In this document: one piece after another, positions 28,484-37,007 of the stretch
Numbering within the stretch: the first letter of the stretch is position 1
Layout: every line of letters begins with the position of its first letter
Origin: Candidatus Phycosocius bacilliformis
GTDB taxonomy: Bacteria; Pseudomonadota; Alphaproteobacteria; Caulobacterales; Aquidulcibacteraceae
Direction of reading: 5' to 3'
Length of the DNA stretch: 64,000 bases
Assembly (NCBI RefSeq): GCF_003112735.1
Contig: NZ_BFBR01000002.1
Span: forward strand, 1 to 64,000
The notes under the pieces: model-generated
What the model was told of the DNA's origin: nothing
What the model saw: the letters and a program-made list of their open reading frames with translations, nothing else
Database searches by the model: none
Translations under genes and position numbers: made by a program

Positions 28484-28587
28484 TTTTCATCTCCATTGGT
28501 TGGGTCCCGTCGAGATGAGAAACGCATGATCTGAAGCAGTTCCGTTGGCCAAGCTGGCATGCTTGCGGAACTTTAATGTTGGAAATC

Positions 28588-29238
28588 CTACAATATGGCC
28601 GCAACTGGTTTGTAGCTCAGCCGGTGGAGCGGGCAGGGACCGAGCTTTCGCAGCGCCTCTAAATGGGCCTTGGTGCCATAGCCCTTGTGTTGGGCAAAGC
28701 CATAGCCGGGATAAAGCGCATCTGCGGCCTGCATCTGCTGATCTCGCTCGACTTTGGCCAGGATAGAGGCGGCCGCGATCGACAGGGATTTGTGATCCCC
28801 ACCAACAATGGCTCGGCACGCCATGTTCAGATCTGGGGTCTTATTCCCATCAACAAGGGCAAGTTCAGGCGTGATTGGCAAGGCCTCAACCGCCAGCCGC
28901 ATGGCTTTCATCGTGGCCGCCAGAATATTGGTTTGATCAATCTCATCTGGGCCTATCATGACACAGGCATAAGCCTTCGCCTGTGCACGAATGGTGTGTG
29001 CTAACCCATCACGAGCTGCTTCAGTCAGCCGCTTTGAATCATCAATTCCCTCAGGCATATCATCTGGATCCAAAATGACAGCTGCAGCAGCAACCGGCCC
29101 CGCCCATGGGCCGCGACCGGCTTCATCAATGCCGCAGACGGCTCTCAGCGACACGCCAATTTGGGCAGCATATAAAGCTTCAAGGCTAAGGTCTGGCATG
29201 GCTGCAACATAAGCGGGGATTCGGATAGGATTTCGCAT
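28588..29238 (-). CDS. rnhB: Ribonuclease HII
   Basis: The 216-residue protein has 'AVCGIDEAGRGPWAGPVAAAAVIL' (catalytic Asp-Glu near residues 37-38), 'DDSKRLTEAARDGLAHTI', 'LVDGNKTPD' and 'SIAAASILAKVERDQQM', which complete the DEDD active site. It cleaves the RNA strand of RNA-DNA hybrids and single ribonucleotides in DNA. In many alphaproteobacteria rnhB neighbours ccrM; here one extra gene separates them. A second ATG (residue 14, near 29199) may be the true start. Confidence 0.95.
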   Translation of the reverse strand: MRNPIRIPAYVAAMPDLSLEALYAAQIGVSLRAVCGIDEAGRGPWAGPVAAAAVILDPDDMPEGIDDSKRLTEAARDGLAHTIRAQAKAYACVMIGPDEIDQTNILAATMKAMRLAVEALPITPELALVDGNKTPDLNMACRAIVGGDHKSLSIAAASILAKVERDQQMQAADALYPGYGFAQHKGYGTKAHLEALRKLGPCPLHRLSYKPVAAIL

Positions 29239-29309
29239 TTCCCCGGCAGCAGCCCCCTATCTTCTCGCACCGGGATTGCTATGGTTAGTGCTTCGGACAG
29301 GATAAAGCC

Positions 29310-29603
29310 ATGAGCAGCAAAATTGAGCCCAGTGAGTTTGATGCCTATTCCAAGGCAGAAACCGATGAACCGTTTTTCACCCTTTTGGCGCGTGATCCGA
29401 TTGCCCCCTCGCTGATCGAGGCTTGGGCCTATTTGCGCTCGGGCCAAATTGGGGCTGCCGAGATTGCCTTCAAGCAGGCGGTTGATGCTGCAACCCATAT
29501 TCATCCTCAAATGCCAGGTGAGGCGCAGATTCGCTCTGCCTTTGAGGTCGCCGATGAGTGCCGTCAGTGGGCGCGCTCTAAGATGGTGTCAGGACGCCGA
29601 TAA
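29310..29603 (+). CDS. Conserved-looking hypothetical protein, 97 residues
   Basis: The soluble, helix-rich protein starts MSSKIEPSEFDAYSKAETDEPFFTLLARDPIAPSLI. It contains 'AWAYLRSGQIGAAEIAFKQAV' and 'QIRSAFEVADECRQWARSK'. No signal peptide, membrane segment or known motif is visible. It ends 3 bases before the MATE transporter gene and is probably co-transcribed with it. Codon use and composition match the surroundings, so it is likely real. Function is unknown. Confidence 0.7.
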   Translation: MSSKIEPSEFDAYSKAETDEPFFTLLARDPIAPSLIEAWAYLRSGQIGAAEIAFKQAVDAATHIHPQMPGEAQIRSAFEVADECRQWARSKMVSGRR

Positions 29604-29606
29604 ATC

Positions 29607-30986
29607 ATGACTTCTGCCCCCGATGCGGCAGCTTTGCCGCAAGGTGGGCTGCTCAAAAAATTGCTTCTACTGGCTGGCCCTGTGGCCGGATCGAACGTGC
29701 TTGTCATGCTGATGGGCTTGGTCGATGCCATTTTGGTTGGTCGTCACTCCGCCAATGAGTTGGCTGAACTGGCCTTGGCTTGGAGCTTGAATGGCACCGC
29801 CATGGTGGCCACGATCGGCCTTCTGGTTGGGGTGCAAGTGCTGGCAGCGCGCCGGTTCGGGCAAGATAACCCTCGCGCCATTGGTCTGATTTGGCGGCGT
29901 GGCATTCTCACCGCCCTGATCATGGGGGTCGGGCTGGGGTTCCTTCTGCATTTTGGTGCGCTGTGGGCGCTGACTCATTTAGGGCAAAAGGCCGATCTGG
30001 CAGCGGGTGCAGCCTCATGCGCCGCGATCTTGGGTCTCAGCCTATTGCCCAATGCTGTTTATCTAACGTGTGCGAAAACGCTTGAAGCCTTGTCGCGTCC
30101 AAAAGTTGCGCTGGCGCTGATGGCCGGGGCAAATGTGATCAATCTCGTCGTTGGCCTCCTCCTGGTACCGGGGCTGGGAGCCGATGGGGCTGCTTGGGCG
30201 ACGCTGGCCGCCCGGCTCTTTTTGGCCGGTGGTGCATTATTCTGGTTGTTGAACATGCCAGATGCGGCCCAATTTGGCTTTCTCGACCTGTCAACACAGG
30301 CCGCACCGGGTGAAGCGCGCGAACAAATCTCCATTGGCCTTTCGGCGGCTGGTAGCGGCGTTCTCGAGGCTGGCTCTTTCAATGTGTTGACCATCATTGC
30401 TGGCATTGCCGGCGTGGTCCAAGTCGGCGCCTTCAACATTGTGATGAATATCATGTCGATTGGCTTCATGCCCGCCATGGGGATTGCCTCGGCCACCGCG
30501 GTCATTGCCTCAAATGCGCGCGGTGCGGGCGACATGGTGGGAGCCCGCCGGGTCGCTTGGATCGGACTGGGGCTGTCGGGAGGTTATGCTGCCTTGTTTG
30601 CCCTGACGACATGGCTCTTTGCCCATCCCATCGCATCAGCTTTTACCCAAGACCCTGCCTTGGTCGCCTATGGGGCCGCTTTGGTCGGTCTGGTTTGGCT
30701 GATGGCGGTACCGGATTTTCTCCAAGTGGTTGCCGCCCAAGCGCTGCGGGCCTTGGGCAAGCCTTGGTTTCCAACGGCCAGTCATTTTGTCTCTTATGTC
30801 CTGATCATGTCTCCTTTGGGCTGGTTCCTTTGTCTGCATCTTGGGCGGGGCGCACGAGGCCTGTTGGAAGCAGTTGCCATTGCCAGCGTAATATCCGCGG
30901 GCATTCTCATCGCCCGCTTGATGCTCCTCGGACCTATTCAGGCAGTCTCGCTGCCCACAATTGTGGATGAGTCACCGAAAGCCTGA
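29607..30986 (+). CDS. MATE-family multidrug/Na+ antiporter
   Basis: The 459-residue membrane protein begins with 'LLKKLLLLAGPVAGSNVLVMLMGLVDAILVGRHSANELAELAL', the MATE start (PF01554). It repeats the layout in its second half ('QISIGLSAAGSGVLEAGSFNVLTIIAGIAGVVQVGAFNI'). About twelve helices are expected. It exports toxic compounds or metabolites in exchange for Na+ or H+, with unknown substrate. It is embedded in a tight group with the preceding 97-residue gene and the small membrane protein that follows. Confidence 0.93.
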   Translation: MTSAPDAAALPQGGLLKKLLLLAGPVAGSNVLVMLMGLVDAILVGRHSANELAELALAWSLNGTAMVATIGLLVGVQVLAARRFGQDNPRAIGLIWRRGILTALIMGVGLGFLLHFGALWALTHLGQKADLAAGAASCAAILGLSLLPNAVYLTCAKTLEALSRPKVALALMAGANVINLVVGLLLVPGLGADGAAWATLAARLFLAGGALFWLLNMPDAAQFGFLDLSTQAAPGEAREQISIGLSAAGSGVLEAGSFNVLTIIAGIAGVVQVGAFNIVMNIMSIGFMPAMGIASATAVIASNARGAGDMVGARRVAWIGLGLSGGYAALFALTTWLFAHPIASAFTQDPALVAYGAALVGLVWLMAVPDFLQVVAAQALRALGKPWFPTASHFVSYVLIMSPLGWFLCLHLGRGARGLLEAVAIASVISAGILIARLMLLGPIQAVSLPTIVDESPKA

Positions 30987-31081
30987 TGTCGCCTCTGGCC
31001 ACGCGCTCTGGAATAAGACTTGCTGGTAAGGGTTCCAAGATCAGCAATTGTTCGGTTTCAGGACAGATTGAGGGGGGCAAG

Positions 31082-31276
31082 GTGCGGACATTTGGTAAGC
31101 GACAATTGCGGACCACTGGGGCAACATTGTTCCTAGGCCTATTGGGCAGTGCGGCTGCCTTGCTGCCGATTGCGTGTTTTGCCGTGATTAATCCAGGTCA
31201 GACGGCCCATTGGACGCTCTATGGGGCTGCATCGATTGTTGGCGGGGCGGTGGTCGGCTGGGTCCTGCGCCGCTAG
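31082..31276 (+). CDS. Small two-helix membrane protein
   Basis: The protein of about 64 residues has hydrophobic stretches 'GATLFLGLLGSAAALLPIACFAVI' and 'WTLYGAASIVGGAVVGWVL'. The frame is open from an ATG at 30986 that overlaps the MATE stop (TGATG). However, GTG at 31082 has AGGGGGG 6 bases upstream and gives the shorter, better-looking N-terminus (MRTFGKRQLRTTG). Either may be used. No family is recognised. Confidence 0.55.
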   Translation: MRTFGKRQLRTTGATLFLGLLGSAAALLPIACFAVINPGQTAHWTLYGAASIVGGAVVGWVLRR

Positions 31277-31360
31277 GGCGGGCCGCTCTGTGGCTTTTGT
31301 GAACCAGAGTGATCTCCCAGATTTTGAGGTGAGGGATCGATTGGTCTGCCACGCGCGATA

Positions 31361-31500
31361 AGGTCCCCGCTTTCTGCTGCGCTTCGGCGGGGATGCCACT
31401 GTTTCGTTGTGTCATTTTATACAAAGGCGTGTCATCCCGGATGGCGAAGCCGATCCGGGACCTTGTGCCGCAAAGTCCCACGAGGTCCCCGCTTTCTGCT
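31361..31500. repeat. Partial copies of the 90-bp palindromic repeat
   Basis: 31361-31397 matches the right half (GGTCCCCGCTTTCTGCTGCGCTTCGGCGGGGATG with small changes). 31431-31500 matches the left hairpin and most of the spacer (GTCATCCCGGATGGCGAAGC, then CGATCCGGGACC) of the units at 36505-36594 and 36846-36935. They are degenerate copies in the gap before 31534. Confidence 0.75.
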
Positions 31501-31533
31501 CAGCACGCCCAGTTCAGAAAAGCCTGAGCGGGC

Positions 31534-32424
31534 CTAGACGCCGAGGATCCAGCCTTCTTCTTGCTCCACCGCAGCGATGTCGGCTTCAGCCATGCCTTTG
31601 GCCGGGCCGAAGGAAGCTGCCAGCTTGCCAGCCTCATCCAGAGCCGCGAAATGTTCGGCAATGGCGCGGACTTGGGCCAGGTCTTTGACTTCGCCAACGG
31701 CAGGGACAGCCTTGACCATGGACGGATAGATTTCGGCCAATAGGATGCGAACCTCAGCCAGATCGTCCCGCGTTAATCCCCGATAACCGGTTTCAAACGG
31801 CCAAATACGGGCGTCGGCGCGCTGATCCCGCAGCTTCTTGACCACGGGGATTCCCGTCAAGGCCTGTGAGCCAACCGATCCCGCAGTATAAAGCTTCCAG
31901 ATCGGGCTCGCCCCTTTGGCGGCAAGCTCTGCACGGCGATGCTCTGGCACATCGCCTGGGCCATGCGGCCGGGTCTTTTTTGATTGCAGCGTGGTCAGCA
32001 CATCGCGTGGCGGACAGCCCCAGAACGGGAAGGGCCCGCCCGAAATCAGCCGATTCATCATGGCTGCAACTTGGAAGCGATTATTGGCATTATCTGGCTT
32101 GTCTTTGATTTCTTTTGCCAAAAACTGATGCATGCTGGCCCAGGCCGGACCATCAAACTTCAAAGCAGCCGCGGTGCCTTCGGGATAGCCAAGCGGAAAG
32201 TCAAACCCGATCAAGGTGCGATCCCCGCGCTTGTCAAAATCAGCCAGTAGGGCGGTCAAGGCGTCGAAGGCAGCTTTGCGGGTCGGTGGATTTTGCGCCT
32301 CAAACCGCAATTGCAGCCGCACATCCCGGCGCAATGTCCCAATCCAGATCGAGTCCGCCCCAGTGGCGGGCTTGGCCGCTGCCGACCAGTCTACCATCAC
32401 ATAATTGTCGAAAAGGCGGCTCAT
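31534..32424 (-). CDS. Hypothetical protein, possible DUF429-like RNase H fold
   Basis: The 296-residue soluble protein starts MSRLFDNYVMVDWSAAAKPA. 'MVDWSAA', 'TLIGFDFPLGYPEGTA' and 'RIWPFETGYRG' recall DUF429-like proteins with an RNase H-like core, whose acidic residues (Asp in VDW, Asp in FDFP) would be catalytic. Homologues that begin '..YVMVDWS' are often misnamed as molybdopterin or cobalamin proteins. I am not sure of the family assignment. The gene is monocistronic and flanked by repeats on its 3' side. Confidence 0.6.
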   Translation of the reverse strand: MSRLFDNYVMVDWSAAAKPATGADSIWIGTLRRDVRLQLRFEAQNPPTRKAAFDALTALLADFDKRGDRTLIGFDFPLGYPEGTAAALKFDGPAWASMHQFLAKEIKDKPDNANNRFQVAAMMNRLISGGPFPFWGCPPRDVLTTLQSKKTRPHGPGDVPEHRRAELAAKGASPIWKLYTAGSVGSQALTGIPVVKKLRDQRADARIWPFETGYRGLTRDDLAEVRILLAEIYPSMVKAVPAVGEVKDLAQVRAIAEHFAALDEAGKLAASFGPAKGMAEADIAAVEQEEGWILGV

Positions 32425-32648
32425 CGGGGTCTTTCCTATTCTGGTTTATGCCAGCGCGTGAATCGAAGCGGGGCTTCTACAGGCCCTGCACCTCTGCGTC
32501 ACCCAAGATTTCTGCAGGTTTGAGCGACAAAACACAGTATCAAGGCGTTAGAGGTATATAGGCGCTGGTGGGCTTGGTGCGCAGTGGGCTCAAAACGAAC
32601 CAGACCGCGCACCTTGGTTGTTGATTGCAAATTTGGCTTGAAGGCCGC

Positions 32649-33656
32649 CTAAGCGAGCTTGACCAACATCTTGCCGGCATTGGCCCCGCTGAATAGTCCA
32701 ATAAAGGCCTCGGGTGCTTTGGCGATGCCCTCCATCACGGTTTCTTCCCACCTGATTTTGCCAGCCTTGATCCAACCGCCCATTTCTGACAGGAATTGGC
32801 CCTGCATGCTGGCGTAATTAGACACGATAAAGCCCTGAACTTTCAGGCTTTTTCCAACGATATAGACAAGATTGCGCGGTCCGGGCGTGGGTTCGGTCGC
32901 ATTATATTGGCTGATCATGCCGCACTCAGCAAAGCGGCCGCCGGGACGCGCCAATTCGAGGGCAACTTCCAGATGTTCGCCCCCGACATTGTCAAAATAA
33001 ATGTCGATCCCTTGCGGGGCGGCCGCGCGAACGGCAGCCAGTAGGTCTGGTGCAGTCTTGTAATTGACCACGTGATCAACCCCCACACTCTTTAGCCGGG
33101 CTGCTTTCTCATCAGACCCGCACGATGCCACCACCTTGCAGCCTTTGATCTTGGCAATCTGGCAGACCAGCGATCCCACAGCCCCGGCAGCACCGGAGAC
33201 AAACACTGTTTCGCCGGGCTTTGGCGCACCAATTTCCAAGAAGCCACAATAGGCAGTCATGCCGGGCATTCCCATCACGCCTAAGAATGCTTGCAGCGGA
33301 ATGCCCGCCGCATCAATCTTGGTGAACAAGGCCTTGGGGCCTGTCACATATTCCCGCCATCCCAGCATATGGCTGACAATGTCGCCGGGCTGAAAATCAG
33401 GATCACCGCTTTCGATCACTTTGCCAATGGCATGGCCTTGCAGTGCTTCACCCAATTGGAAGGGTGGCACATAACTTGGCCGATCATACATGCGGCCGCG
33501 CATATAGGGGTCCACGCTCATCCACAGGTTCTGCACCTGCACCATGCCTGGGCCGGGGCTTGGGCTCTCAGCAGATGCCAGTTCGAAGTTTTCGGCTGCT
33601 GGGGTGCCTTCAGGGCGGGATTTGAGGCGGATTTCGCGTGACTGGATCGCTGGCAT
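32649..33656 (-). CDS. curA: NADP-dependent oxidoreductase of the zinc-free MDR (CurA/PTGR-like) family
   Basis: The 335-residue protein has 'PYMRGRMYDRPSYVPPFQLGEALQGHAIGKVI' near residue 60 and the nucleotide-binding 'VFVSGAAGAVGSLVCQIAKIKGCKVV' near 155. 'YFDNVGGEHLEVAL' follows near 235. The zinc ligands of classical alcohol dehydrogenases are absent. This pattern fits curcumin reductase CurA and prostaglandin reductases, which reduce the double bond of alkenals and enones with NADPH. The ATG at 33656 has GGGAGAC just upstream. The real substrate is unknown. Confidence 0.87.
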   Translation of the reverse strand: MPAIQSREIRLKSRPEGTPAAENFELASAESPSPGPGMVQVQNLWMSVDPYMRGRMYDRPSYVPPFQLGEALQGHAIGKVIESGDPDFQPGDIVSHMLGWREYVTGPKALFTKIDAAGIPLQAFLGVMGMPGMTAYCGFLEIGAPKPGETVFVSGAAGAVGSLVCQIAKIKGCKVVASCGSDEKAARLKSVGVDHVVNYKTAPDLLAAVRAAAPQGIDIYFDNVGGEHLEVALELARPGGRFAECGMISQYNATEPTPGPRNLVYIVGKSLKVQGFIVSNYASMQGQFLSEMGGWIKAGKIRWEETVMEGIAKAPEAFIGLFSGANAGKMLVKLA

Positions 33657-33875
33657 GTTTGTCTCCCTGGTGATCCGGTCTCGGCTGACCGGTTGGTGGT
33701 TGATTGAGGCTTTTTTCGTCGACCGGTCAAGATGGCACGAAGGCGGCATGATGGAAGGGGCTGGATTGCTGCAGTTTTTTATCGGTCACGATTGATGGGG
33801 GCGATGATTTTGTGCTTGAGCGTCACGCGGCCATGACGCGGGGGTCACGGCTCACAAAAGGCGGTCGGACGGGCA

Positions 33876-34772
33876 ATGAAGATCGGACTCATCGGGGCAG
33901 GGATTGCCGGGGAGCGCCATGCAGCGGCCCTGCGCATGATGGCAGAAGCCAGACTGATCGGCTTGCACGACCCGGATCAGCGCCGGGCGGCGGGCTTGTC
34001 GGCCCGCTTTGGTGCCCCAACCCTTGACCTTGACGCGCTGCTGTCTGAGTCTGACGCGGTCATCGTTGCCACACCAGCATCGACCCATGGTCGCTTGAGC
34101 CTGCAGGCCTTGGCAGCGGGTTGCCATGTTTTGGTAGAGCGACCAATTGCCACCGCACGCCATGAGGCACGCGACATGATCGCACAAGCGCGGGCGGCTA
34201 AGCGCATCTTGCATGTCGGACATCGTGAAGCCCCAACTTTGGCCGGACTAGGCCTTAGTGCTGGTTTGCCGGGATTGCGGCATCTGGAGGCGGTTCGAGA
34301 GGCCCCTCCACGCGAACACAGCGCCGATGTCTCGGTGATTTTCGACCTTATGATCCAAGATATCTTTGTTGCGGTGGTCTTGTTTGGAGCCCCGGCTGTT
34401 TCGGTTCGCGCAACCAAGTTGGGAGGTCGGGGATCGGCTATTGATGCTGCCGAGGCGCGCATCCGCTTTAAAGGCGGTGGCGAAGCCCGCCTGCGTGCCA
34501 CCCGAACTGCCTCGATCCGGACCACGCAATGGGCGATTGAAACCGGGCGGGGCAAAATGGACGTCGATTTTGTGCGCGGCCAAGTCACGCAGACCGCAGG
34601 CTGGCCGGATGCCAAACCATTTCTGGCTCAAGATGCCGATCCAGTTGCGCAAAAGCTCGCCCAATTTGTTGCTGCCTGTGAAGCCCCATATCAGGAACCT
34701 GCCAATCAGGACGCCCTGGCAGCGATGGACCTTGCCTTGCAGATTGAAACCATTCTCAGCGCGAACCTTTGA
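33876..34772 (+). CDS. Gfo/Idh/MocA-family oxidoreductase
   Basis: The 298-residue protein has an N-terminal Rossmann fold ('MKIGLIGAGIAGERHAAALR') and the family mark 'VLVERPIATARHEARDMI' near residue 88, where many members have 'EKP'. A C-terminal alpha/beta domain is shorter than usual. Such enzymes oxidise or reduce sugars and related compounds with NAD(P). The replacement of the usual Lys in EKP by Arg is a visible oddity. It lies 31 bases before nadE on the same strand, possibly co-transcribed. The substrate is unknown. Confidence 0.83.
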   Translation: MKIGLIGAGIAGERHAAALRMMAEARLIGLHDPDQRRAAGLSARFGAPTLDLDALLSESDAVIVATPASTHGRLSLQALAAGCHVLVERPIATARHEARDMIAQARAAKRILHVGHREAPTLAGLGLSAGLPGLRHLEAVREAPPREHSADVSVIFDLMIQDIFVAVVLFGAPAVSVRATKLGGRGSAIDAAEARIRFKGGGEARLRATRTASIRTTQWAIETGRGKMDVDFVRGQVTQTAGWPDAKPFLAQDADPVAQKLAQFVAACEAPYQEPANQDALAAMDLALQIETILSANL

Positions 34773-34803
34773 ACCCGGACCCACATCGGGCTAGTTTAGC
34801 CTT

Positions 34804-36474
34804 ATGACTGCGCCGCTCACCACACTCCGTATCCTGTCTGCCCAACTCAACCCGATTGTGGGCGACATTAAGGGAAATCTGGCCAAGGCGGTCACCACAG
34901 TGGAGGCCGCGCTCGGGCAGGGTGCGGATCTGGTGGTGTTTCCAGAACTTTTCATGATTGGCTACCCGCCTGAAGATCTTGTCTTGAAAGCCGCTGCGGT
35001 CGCAGATTGCCAACGGGCGGTTGCGGCTCTGGCAGCCAAAACCGCCGGAACCGGACTGTCGGTTATCATGGGTACCCCGTGGCAGACACCAGAGGGGCTG
35101 CACAATGGCGTAGCCGTTCTGGCAGAAGGTCAGGTCCAGGCGCTTCGCTTCAAGCATGAATTGCCCAATTATGCCGTTTTTGACGAAAAGCGGGTGTTTC
35201 AACCAGGACCCTTGCCAGAACCTGTTGTGATCGGCGGTGTGAGGATTGGTCTGCCGATTTGTGAGGACATGTGGTTCGGGCGTGTCTGTGCGGCATTGGC
35301 CCAACACGGGGCTGAGCTGTTGATCGTCCCCAATGGCTCTCCCTATCGCCGCCCAGTCAGCGAAGAACGCCTTGTAAGCGCGCGGGCGCGGGTCCGCGAG
35401 ACCAGACTGCCATTGCTTTATGTCAACCAGGTCGGCGGTCAGGATGAGCTCTGTTTTGATGGCGGCAGTTTCGCCCTCGATGGGGACGGAAAATGTGTGC
35501 AAACCTTGGTCAATTTTGCTGAAAGCGCGTCATTGTCGGTTTGGCACAAGCAAGGCCAGACATGGGTCTGCACGCAGGCAGAGCGTGTTGACCAGATAAC
35601 GGGGCTGGCCGCTGACTATGCGGCCATGGTTTTGTCCTTGCGCGATTATGTCAATAAGAATGGGTTTCCCGGCGTTTTGTTGGGCCTGTCGGGCGGTATT
35701 GACTCCGCCTTGAGTGCGGCGGTGGCAGCTGATGCCTTAGGAGCAGACCGGGTTCGCTGTGTGATGATGCCATCGCGCTATACCAGCCAGGGCAGTCTCG
35801 ATGATGCTGCCGATAATGCCCGCCGCCTCAACATTGCCTATGACGTGATTTCGATCGAGCCCGCCGTCACAGCTTTTGACCAGATGCTGCAAGGGCCATT
35901 TGCCGGGACCCAAACCGGAATTGCGGAAGAAAATATCCAGAGCCGCAGCCGCGCCGTGCTTCTGATGGCCTTGTCCAATAAGTTTGGCTCCATGGTGCTG
36001 ACCACCGGCAATAAGAGTGAAATGGCGGTCGGCTATGCCACGCTCTATGGCGATATGTGCGGTGGCTATAATGCCTTGAAGGACCTCTATAAAATGGAGG
36101 TCTATGCCTTGGCACGCTGGCGTAACGCCAATCTCTGCCATATTGGCCTTGGGGCTTCAGGCGAGGTCATTCCCCCCCGTATCATTGACAAGGCCCCATC
36201 TGCGGAGTTGCGGGAGAACCAGACCGATCAGGATAGCCTGCCGCCTTATCCCGCGCTTGATGACATGCTGCATGGCTTTGTGGAGGAAGAGGCTGAGATT
36301 GAGGATGTGATCGCGCGCGGGCATGATCCAGCAATTGTCCGTCGCATCCAGAATCTGCTCTATGTCGCCGAGTACAAGCGCCGTCAGGCACCGCCGGGTG
36401 TGAAGATTGGGACCCGTAACTTCGGCCGTGATCGGCGCTATCCGATCACAAATAAATATCGCGATGAGCTTTAG
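34804..36474 (+). CDS. nadE: Glutamine-dependent NAD+ synthetase
   Basis: The 556-residue protein has an N-terminal nitrilase-type glutaminase ('VVFPELFMIGYPPEDLVLK' with the catalytic Glu, 'KHELPNYAVFDEKRVF' with Lys, 'GLPICEDMW' with Cys). An ATP-dependent synthetase domain follows ('LLGLSGGIDSALSAAVAADALG', 'QSRSRAVLLMALSNKFG', 'TTGNKSEMAVGYATLYGDMCGG'). It converts nicotinate adenine dinucleotide to NAD using ammonia from glutamine. It is complete and of the usual bacterial two-domain length. Confidence 0.97.
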   Translation: MTAPLTTLRILSAQLNPIVGDIKGNLAKAVTTVEAALGQGADLVVFPELFMIGYPPEDLVLKAAAVADCQRAVAALAAKTAGTGLSVIMGTPWQTPEGLHNGVAVLAEGQVQALRFKHELPNYAVFDEKRVFQPGPLPEPVVIGGVRIGLPICEDMWFGRVCAALAQHGAELLIVPNGSPYRRPVSEERLVSARARVRETRLPLLYVNQVGGQDELCFDGGSFALDGDGKCVQTLVNFAESASLSVWHKQGQTWVCTQAERVDQITGLAADYAAMVLSLRDYVNKNGFPGVLLGLSGGIDSALSAAVAADALGADRVRCVMMPSRYTSQGSLDDAADNARRLNIAYDVISIEPAVTAFDQMLQGPFAGTQTGIAEENIQSRSRAVLLMALSNKFGSMVLTTGNKSEMAVGYATLYGDMCGGYNALKDLYKMEVYALARWRNANLCHIGLGASGEVIPPRIIDKAPSAELRENQTDQDSLPPYPALDDMLHGFVEEEAEIEDVIARGHDPAIVRRIQNLLYVAEYKRRQAPPGVKIGTRNFGRDRRYPITNKYRDEL

Positions 36475-36504
36475 GCCACGCTTGGCTGTGACTTTTTAAG
36501 TCTT

Positions 36505-36594
36505 GTCATCCCGGACGGCGAAGCCGATCCGGGACCTTGTGCCGCACTTTCGCATGGAGGTCCCCGCTCTGCGCTGCGCTTCGGCGGGGATGAC
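36505..36594. repeat. 90-bp palindromic repeat unit, copy 1
   Basis: The unit starts GTCATCCC and ends GGGATGAC (inverted ends). It holds two hairpins: TCCCGGACGG...CCGATCCGGGA and TCCCCGC...GCGGGGA. This looks like a REP/BIME-like element. It lies 30 bases after nadE. Confidence 0.88.
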
Positions 36595-36619
36595 ATCGTT
36601 TAGAGAAGATTTTTGTCTC

Positions 36620-36816
36620 GAAGCGCTTTGGTGCCCATTCTGGTCCACCAAACCGCAACTTCAATTGTTCTTGCGACAACTGGGTGGTCAAGTGTCGGTT
36701 TTCTTCGAAAACCGATCGCGCCGCGACGCAGCAAAGCTGCGCACTTGACGACCCAGATGTCGCGCTCAAACTCGATGAGCCGTTTTGGTGAAACAGGGCT
36801 TTCACCAAAGCGGTTC
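36620..36816. repeat. 197-bp imperfect palindrome
   Basis: A left arm (36620-36694) and a right arm (36742-36816) of 75 bases each pair without gaps at roughly two thirds of positions by hand count. Strong blocks are CTTTGGTG/CACCAAAG, CACCAAA/TTTTGGTG and CTGGGTGGTCAAGTG/CACTTGACGACCCAG. The 47-base centre contains further short hairpins (CGGTTTTCTTCGAAAACCG). It lies between two 90-bp repeat units and encodes no evident protein. Confidence 0.8.
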
Positions 36817-36845
36817 TAAGTGGAAAAGCCAAACCCCACCACGCT

Positions 36846-36935
36846 GTCATCCCGGACGGCGAAGCCGATCCGGGACCTTGTGCCGCACTTTCGCATGGAG
36901 GTCCCCGCTCTCCGCTACGCTCCGGCGGGGATGAC
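36846..36935. repeat. 90-bp palindromic repeat unit, copy 2
   Basis: This has the same length and orientation as copy 1 and differs at only a few positions in the second hairpin (TCTCCGCTACGCTCCGGCGG). The inverted ends GTCATCCC and GGGATGAC are intact. Confidence 0.88.
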
Positions 36936-36969
36936 ACGGTTCTGGAAACATGAGTTTATTCATAAGGGT

Positions 36970-37002
36970 GTCATCCCGGACGGCGAAGCCGATCCGGGAT
37001 CA
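36970..37002. repeat. Half copy of the 90-bp repeat
   Basis: Only the left hairpin is present (GTCATCCCGGACGGCGAAGC, then CGATCCGGGATCAC). It ends 5 bases before the methyltransferase stop and may act as its terminator. Confidence 0.8.
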
Positions 37003-37007
37003 CATCT

